Shown in pieces: positions 60,320 to 64,000 of a stretch of 64,000 nucleotides of DNA. The translations under genes were made by a program, and so were the position numbers. Positions within the stretch are counted from its first letter, which is position 1; the number at the start of each line of letters is the position of its first letter. The notes beneath the pieces are model-generated. The model did no database searches and was not told the origin of the DNA. It saw only the letters and a list, made by a program, of their open reading frames with translations. Where the stretch lies: the NCBI RefSeq assembly GCF_000820515.1, contig NZ_JXDG01000040.1, forward strand, positions 1 to 64,000, given 5' to 3'. This stretch comes from Pseudomonas batumici (GTDB lineage Bacteria > Pseudomonadota > Gammaproteobacteria > Pseudomonadales > Pseudomonadaceae).

Positions 60320-61720
60320 ATGAATCAGATTGAACATGTCGTCGTTGTCATGCTGGAAAACCGCTCACTGGATACGATGCTGGGCTGGCTCTATCCGAGT
60401 GACAGCCCGCCGTCGCATGTCTTGCCGACGACCAGTGCCCCTCAGTTTGACGGCCTGCGCCCCGGCATGTTCAACCCTCGCTCGGACGCCACCCCCGCGC
60501 GTCATATTGCGGTGACGCCGAATGCCAGCGGCTTTCAGATTCCAGATCCCGATCCGCAGGAAACCTTTGCCAACGTCACCTACCAGCTGTTCAGAGACGG
60601 TCCCGTAAGCCCTGACAACACGCCTCCCATGGGTTTCGTGGACAATTACGCCACCACGGAAACACCCAACCCCGATCAGATCATGCAGTGTTACAGCCCG
60701 GCGCAGTTGCCTGTGTTGGCGCAATTGGCCCGCGCCTATGCGGTGTCCGATGCGTGGTTCGCCTCCGTACCCAGCCAGACGTGGCCTAACCGTGCTTTTG
60801 TTCACGCCGGCACTTCCAATGGCCATGTCGACAACGGCACGCCTCCCGACCCATTCGCCTGGAATGTGCCGACCATATTCAACGTCCTGGAATCGATTGG
60901 CTGCAGTTGGAGCGTTTACAGCGACACCATCCTGACCCCCTCCCTGACCCGGACGATGTTCCCTAAATTATGGGACCCGGTGCTCAATCCCCACTTCAGG
61001 GGCTTTTCCGCTTTCCTGGATGCGTGTCAAACCCACTCGTTGCCCCGCTATTCGTTTATCGAGCCCAGCTTTCTATCCGACCCTAACGACCAGCATCCCC
61101 CTCATGATGTTCAAGCGGGCGAAGCCTTCCTGTATTCAATCTGGAAGGCTGTCAGTACCTCGCCGGGCTGGAACCAGACCTTGCTGGTCATCACCTACGA
61201 CGAGCACGGCGGTTGTTTCGATCACGTCACCCCGCCATTCAATGCCGTTCCACCTGACCAGGCCCGTTCTGCGGAGGGTAACGGCTTCGACTTCAGGCGT
61301 TTTGGCGTACGGGTGCCAACAGTGGTGATTTCACCCTACATCCAGGCTGGCACCGTCTTCAGGTCGGACACCTCGAGTGCACCCTACGATCACACCAGTA
61401 TTCTGGCCACCTTGCGGGACTGGGTCGGCATCCCGGCGAAGAACATGCTCACCAGCAAGCGGATTGCGGCGGCGCCGACGCTCAACCAGTTGCTCACCCT
61501 GAGTACAGCTCGTGCCGATTTACCCTCCATATCGGCGCCGACCGCCACCACCTTCGCGCAGCCGTCGCTGACTGCGGCGCTCAATGATCTTCAAAAAAGC
61601 CTGGTCACAGGTTCCGCAAGACGCTTCGGACTCGACCCGGCAGCGACACTGCAGACGATGAGTACTCGGCAACATGCCGTTGATTTCTTCACAAGAAGGA
61701 TCACTCACGCACATTCTTAG
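60320..61720 (+). CDS. Phosphoesterase family protein (phospholipase C / acid phosphatase AcpA type, PF04185)
   Basis: The 466-residue protein opens with the PF04185 signature IEHVVVVMLENRSLDTMLGWL (metal-binding Glu-Asn near residue 14), though with L where F is usual. It continues with ETPNPDQIMQCY, DAWFASVPSQTWPNRAF and TYDEHGGCFDHVTPP (Asp and His ligands), then VRVPTVVISPYIQ. Family members hydrolyse phospholipids or phosphomonoesters, usually after Tat export. No Tat signal is present here, so cytoplasmic action or non-classical export is implied. I start at ATG 60320 behind GGAGGTGA; the GTG at 60311 opens the frame. It ends the rightward run and is followed by a strong hairpin. Confidence 0.88.
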   Translation: MNQIEHVVVVMLENRSLDTMLGWLYPSDSPPSHVLPTTSAPQFDGLRPGMFNPRSDATPARHIAVTPNASGFQIPDPDPQETFANVTYQLFRDGPVSPDNTPPMGFVDNYATTETPNPDQIMQCYSPAQLPVLAQLARAYAVSDAWFASVPSQTWPNRAFVHAGTSNGHVDNGTPPDPFAWNVPTIFNVLESIGCSWSVYSDTILTPSLTRTMFPKLWDPVLNPHFRGFSAFLDACQTHSLPRYSFIEPSFLSDPNDQHPPHDVQAGEAFLYSIWKAVSTSPGWNQTLLVITYDEHGGCFDHVTPPFNAVPPDQARSAEGNGFDFRRFGVRVPTVVISPYIQAGTVFRSDTSSAPYDHTSILATLRDWVGIPAKNMLTSKRIAAAPTLNQLLTLSTARADLPSISAPTATTFAQPSLTAALNDLQKSLVTGSARRFGLDPAATLQTMSTRQHAVDFFTRRITHAHS

Positions 61721-61767
61721 GCTCCGTGCGAAAGCCTTCGCCCCCGCGAGTGCAGATGGACTCAAAT

Positions 61768-61810
61768 TCTCGGCATGACCCCGTCGCCCCAAAAAGCGAC
61801 AGGGCCGAGA
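61768..61810. terminator. Bidirectional terminator between convergent genes
   Basis: Nested stems: the outer one is TCTCGGC at 61768-61774 / GCCGAGA at 61804-61810, the inner one GTCGC at 61783-61787 / GCGAC at 61796-61800. The loop contains AAAAA. It lies between the phosphoesterase stop (61720) and the stop of the leftward monooxygenase gene (61823). Confidence 0.55.
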
Positions 61811-61822
61811 GGTGGACCTGAG

Positions 61823-63022
61823 CTACTCCGCCTTAGCCGGATCACATGGGTGATGATCCATCGCAAAATCGCCATAAGCGAGCATGGCACTGTCCCAATT
61901 CACATCCATATGGGAGGCCATCACTTGAAGGTCCCGCCAGTGGCGTTGCACCGGACTCGCATCAAAAATCCCCCCTGTCCCTAGTTGCCACACAAGCTGT
62001 TGAACGGCCTGCACGCACAGTCGAACCAGATAGGCACGATCGCGCTTGAGTGTGACCAGCTCTTGCAGAGACAGCGACCTGCCCGCGACACCTGCGCTGT
62101 GGAGTAGAAATGCAATGGAGTGGTAAAGGTGCCTGGCACAGCTCAGTTGCGCCGCACACTCCGCAAGCTGCTCCAATCGTATCGGCCGAGTCTTTGATGC
62201 AGCATTTTCCTTAGTGACCTCGCGATTTCGCAGCGCTGCAACGCAATCGTCGTAGGCTCCTTCCGCGCAACCAAGGACGGGGCCGATATGCAGGCTGCCC
62301 AGATACGGAATGAACTCCACATCAAACAGATAGCCGCCCGGATTATGCCCAGCGCCAACCGGTGCGGACCCGAAACACTCGGACTGCAAAACCACCCACG
62401 CGTCTGACACAAAGACATTATCCAATCGCAGATCTTTTGATCCGGTACCGCACATTCCAGCGACGTGCCAGACATCCTCGACCTGAACCCGCTCTCTTCG
62501 CAGCGTAAATAACAGCGTTTGGCCAAGCGATGCATCTCGAGGATCCTTGCCAGACAACACCACCCAATGGGCATGATCGATCCCCGAACTGAAACACCAA
62601 GTCCCGCTGAGACGAAAACCACCGTCGACCTTCAGGATCGAAACACCTTTGGACACGGACGCAGTGGCAATGATTTGCCCCGGCCCATCGGCAAAGACCG
62701 TGTCCTGGCATAAGGAAGGAAGACGTCCGACAATCGCTGCATGGCTGCCCACAAGGCCAATCATCCAACCGGTCGACGGACAAGCCCGCGCGGCAATTCG
62801 GGAGGCTTCAACCAGGGTCGGCCAATCGCTTTGCAGGCCACCATAACGTCTTGGCACGACCAGTTGCATAAGCCCCCCGACAAGCAAGTCGTCCACGGTC
62901 TGCTGCGAAATACAGCGTGCCCGCTCAGTTTCGGCAGCCAGTGCTCGCCACCGCCCGAGGAGCGCTCTCGCTCGATCACAGGTTTCATGATGCCCCTGGG
63001 GTAACGCTGTCATCCAATCCAT
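61823..63022 (-). CDS. Acyl-CoA-dehydrogenase-fold flavin monooxygenase (HpaB/DszC/IacA-like)
   Basis: The 399-residue protein has the group D flavin-monooxygenase plan. The N-terminal helical part contains LMQLVVPRRYGGLQ and SRIAARACPSTGWMIGL. The middle beta domain holds GQIIATASVSKG, SGTWCFSSGIDHAHWVVLSG and VHVAGMCGTGSKDL-like residues. A C-terminal four-helix domain contains CARHLYHSIAFLLHSAG. Relatives use reduced flavin from a separate reductase to hydroxylate phenols, indoles or sulfur aromatics. I start at ATG 63022, about nine bases behind TAGGAG. It lies 12 bases after the methyltransferase-like gene, so they form one leftward operon converging on the ebo block. Confidence 0.85.
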   Translation of the reverse strand: MDWMTALPQGHHETCDRARALLGRWRALAAETERARCISQQTVDDLLVGGLMQLVVPRRYGGLQSDWPTLVEASRIAARACPSTGWMIGLVGSHAAIVGRLPSLCQDTVFADGPGQIIATASVSKGVSILKVDGGFRLSGTWCFSSGIDHAHWVVLSGKDPRDASLGQTLLFTLRRERVQVEDVWHVAGMCGTGSKDLRLDNVFVSDAWVVLQSECFGSAPVGAGHNPGGYLFDVEFIPYLGSLHIGPVLGCAEGAYDDCVAALRNREVTKENAASKTRPIRLEQLAECAAQLSCARHLYHSIAFLLHSAGVAGRSLSLQELVTLKRDRAYLVRLCVQAVQQLVWQLGTGGIFDASPVQRHWRDLQVMASHMDVNWDSAMLAYGDFAMDHHPCDPAKAE

Positions 63023-63034
63023 CAATATCGTCTC

Positions 63035-63988
63035 CTAACAACCAGCCGCGGGCTGTGAGAGCACCCTGACAACCGGATGCTCGAAGCAGAAGCCGTTGGG
63101 GATAATGGGCTGGCCAAGTAGCTCGATGAATTGGGTGATGCTTCTCTCGTTGTTGGAAGCAACAAACTCATAGAAGTTGGTGCCATTCCAGATGAGATAG
63201 ACATGAGAAAAATAGCGGGAAGCCGCTTCGACGAAATCGGAAAAAAGGATCTGGCCGTTCTTCATCTGCGACAACATGGCATTCTTTTTCCAGGCTATTT
63301 CCTCCTCGGAAAAGTAATGAGACTTGTGCTGTTCATCCTTTACCCGTTCCCGCCGATGGTATTCGTCAATCTCCGGCTGATTGAGCTTCTCCAGGAAGAA
63401 TGCGAGGCCATCCTCGCGCAGAAAACTCGAAACACCTCTCAGATGCTCGTCCCTGTTTCGTCCATAGAACTGGAAAGCCGCCATCTCATAGAGATAGTCA
63501 ACCCCACGAAACAGCCCCTGCGAATCCAATGCCTGCGCCACGATCTCGCGGCTCACCTGAAGAAACGACCCTGAGTGGAAGGCGCAAAGTTCCTTGTCGG
63601 CATGGGCGTCGAAATGGATCTGGTTTGCCTTGTTCGGCGAGTTGGTCAGTGTCCGAATTGCCCCCTTGGCGTATTTTGCCAACGCCCTGCCGCTACTCCC
63701 ATCAAACGCATCAATCTCCCACAAGGTGAAAGCGCGATCGTCCTGCTTACGCCGCTCATGGGTGTAGCGGGCAAGCGTCACCCCGACATGGGAAAGCTCT
63801 TCCAGAATACCCGGCACACTGGCCAGAAAATGCGCAAAAAGCGGGCCGGTCTGCGCCACCAATAGGTCATGGTAGGCCAGCACCTCCTGATCCTGAATCT
63901 GTTCGCGTATTCTCGTTGTCACAGGCTGCCTGGGCACCTGGACCTTGCCTCTGGCCAGGTCATCAAAATAGTCGGCCAGTTGGTTCAT
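63035..63988 (-). CDS. Class I SAM-dependent methyltransferase-like protein
   Basis: The 317-residue protein has a helical N-terminal part, then LWEIDAFDGSSGRALAKYA around residue 90. This resembles methyltransferase motif I (acidic strand, Gly-rich turn), though without the classical GxGxG. CAFHSGSFLQVS, YEMAAFQFYGRN and a late strand pair (FSHVYLIWNGTNFYEFV) fit the rest of a Rossmann methyltransferase. The assignment is tentative. ATG 63988 lies 12 bases from the window edge and the frame is open to that edge, so the true start may be outside. It precedes the flavin monooxygenase gene on the same strand, suggesting paired hydroxylation and methylation. Confidence 0.6.
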   Translation of the reverse strand: MNQLADYFDDLARGKVQVPRQPVTTRIREQIQDQEVLAYHDLLVAQTGPLFAHFLASVPGILEELSHVGVTLARYTHERRKQDDRAFTLWEIDAFDGSSGRALAKYAKGAIRTLTNSPNKANQIHFDAHADKELCAFHSGSFLQVSREIVAQALDSQGLFRGVDYLYEMAAFQFYGRNRDEHLRGVSSFLREDGLAFFLEKLNQPEIDEYHRRERVKDEQHKSHYFSEEEIAWKKNAMLSQMKNGQILFSDFVEAASRYFSHVYLIWNGTNFYEFVASNNERSITQFIELLGQPIIPNGFCFEHPVVRVLSQPAAGC

Positions 63989-64000
63989 CGCAGAATCGAC

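Noticed and set aside
1..64000. Search for CRISPR arrays, IS elements, integrase genes and tRNA attachment sites
   Set aside because: No spaced direct repeats, transposase motifs, integrase or tRNA-like sequences were seen, so the proposed acquired segments lack visible mobility genes.

Overview
The window is a stretch of chromosome from a plant- or soil-associated fluorescent Pseudomonas. This rests on the codon use, on MHS-type MFS, MCP, GGDEF-EAL and DUF1302/DUF1329 genes, on a secreted pectate lyase, and on a Ser-Pro lipodipeptide synthetase cluster of the brabantamide type known from this group. No tRNA, rRNA, CRISPR array, transposase or integrase was seen. Starts are my own choices from Shine-Dalgarno (SD) spacing. 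Family names come from memory of motifs, without any search.

Layout. 1-1851: end of etfA, then a coupled acyl-CoA hydratase and CitE-like lyase. 2234-5124: a periplasmic amino-acid binding protein and a chemoreceptor. 5281-18180: a catabolic region. A leftward unit holds an SDR, a DUF1302 outer-membrane protein and a DUF1329 protein. A divergent rightward unit holds a PLP barrel enzyme, an aldehyde dehydrogenase, an MFS transporter, an SMP-30 lactonase and an SDR. A leftward class II aldolase/SCP2 pair and an AraC-type regulator follow. 18383-23377: pectate lyase, a LysR/alpha-beta hydrolase pair and a divergent MHS transporter. 23649-28062: a visibly G+C-richer three-gene operon (polysaccharide deacetylase, DUF4015-type glycoside hydrolase, and a serine hydrolase fused to a NamZ exo-muramidase), probably acquired. 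28139-32244: quinone oxidoreductase, LysR, AraC, DUF3224 and an orphan zinc-peptidase-like protein.

32661-42573: glycosyltransferase, two-module NRPS (C-A-T-C-A-T-TE) and FAD monooxygenase. The binding-pocket residues read as Ser and then a Pro-like pocket. With the lipid-initiating C domain and the two tailoring enzymes, this matches the brabantamide (cyclocarbamate glycolipid) pathway. It is followed by gene debris, a cupin, a PhzF-fold protein, a binding protein and a PAS-GAF-GGDEF-EAL protein.

47571-54060: a complete ebo operon, called EDB in Pseudomonas, in the order D-C-A-B-E-F. It runs on with tight spacing into genes I do not find in the standard six-gene set: a single-haem c-type protein, a 793-residue protein resembling the N-terminal half of VioB/RebD but lacking the ferritin-like catalytic domain, a beta-propeller, a membrane protein and a phosphoesterase. 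A converging flavin monooxygenase and methyltransferase-like pair ends the window. This extended ebo block is the best candidate for an undescribed biosynthetic or export system.
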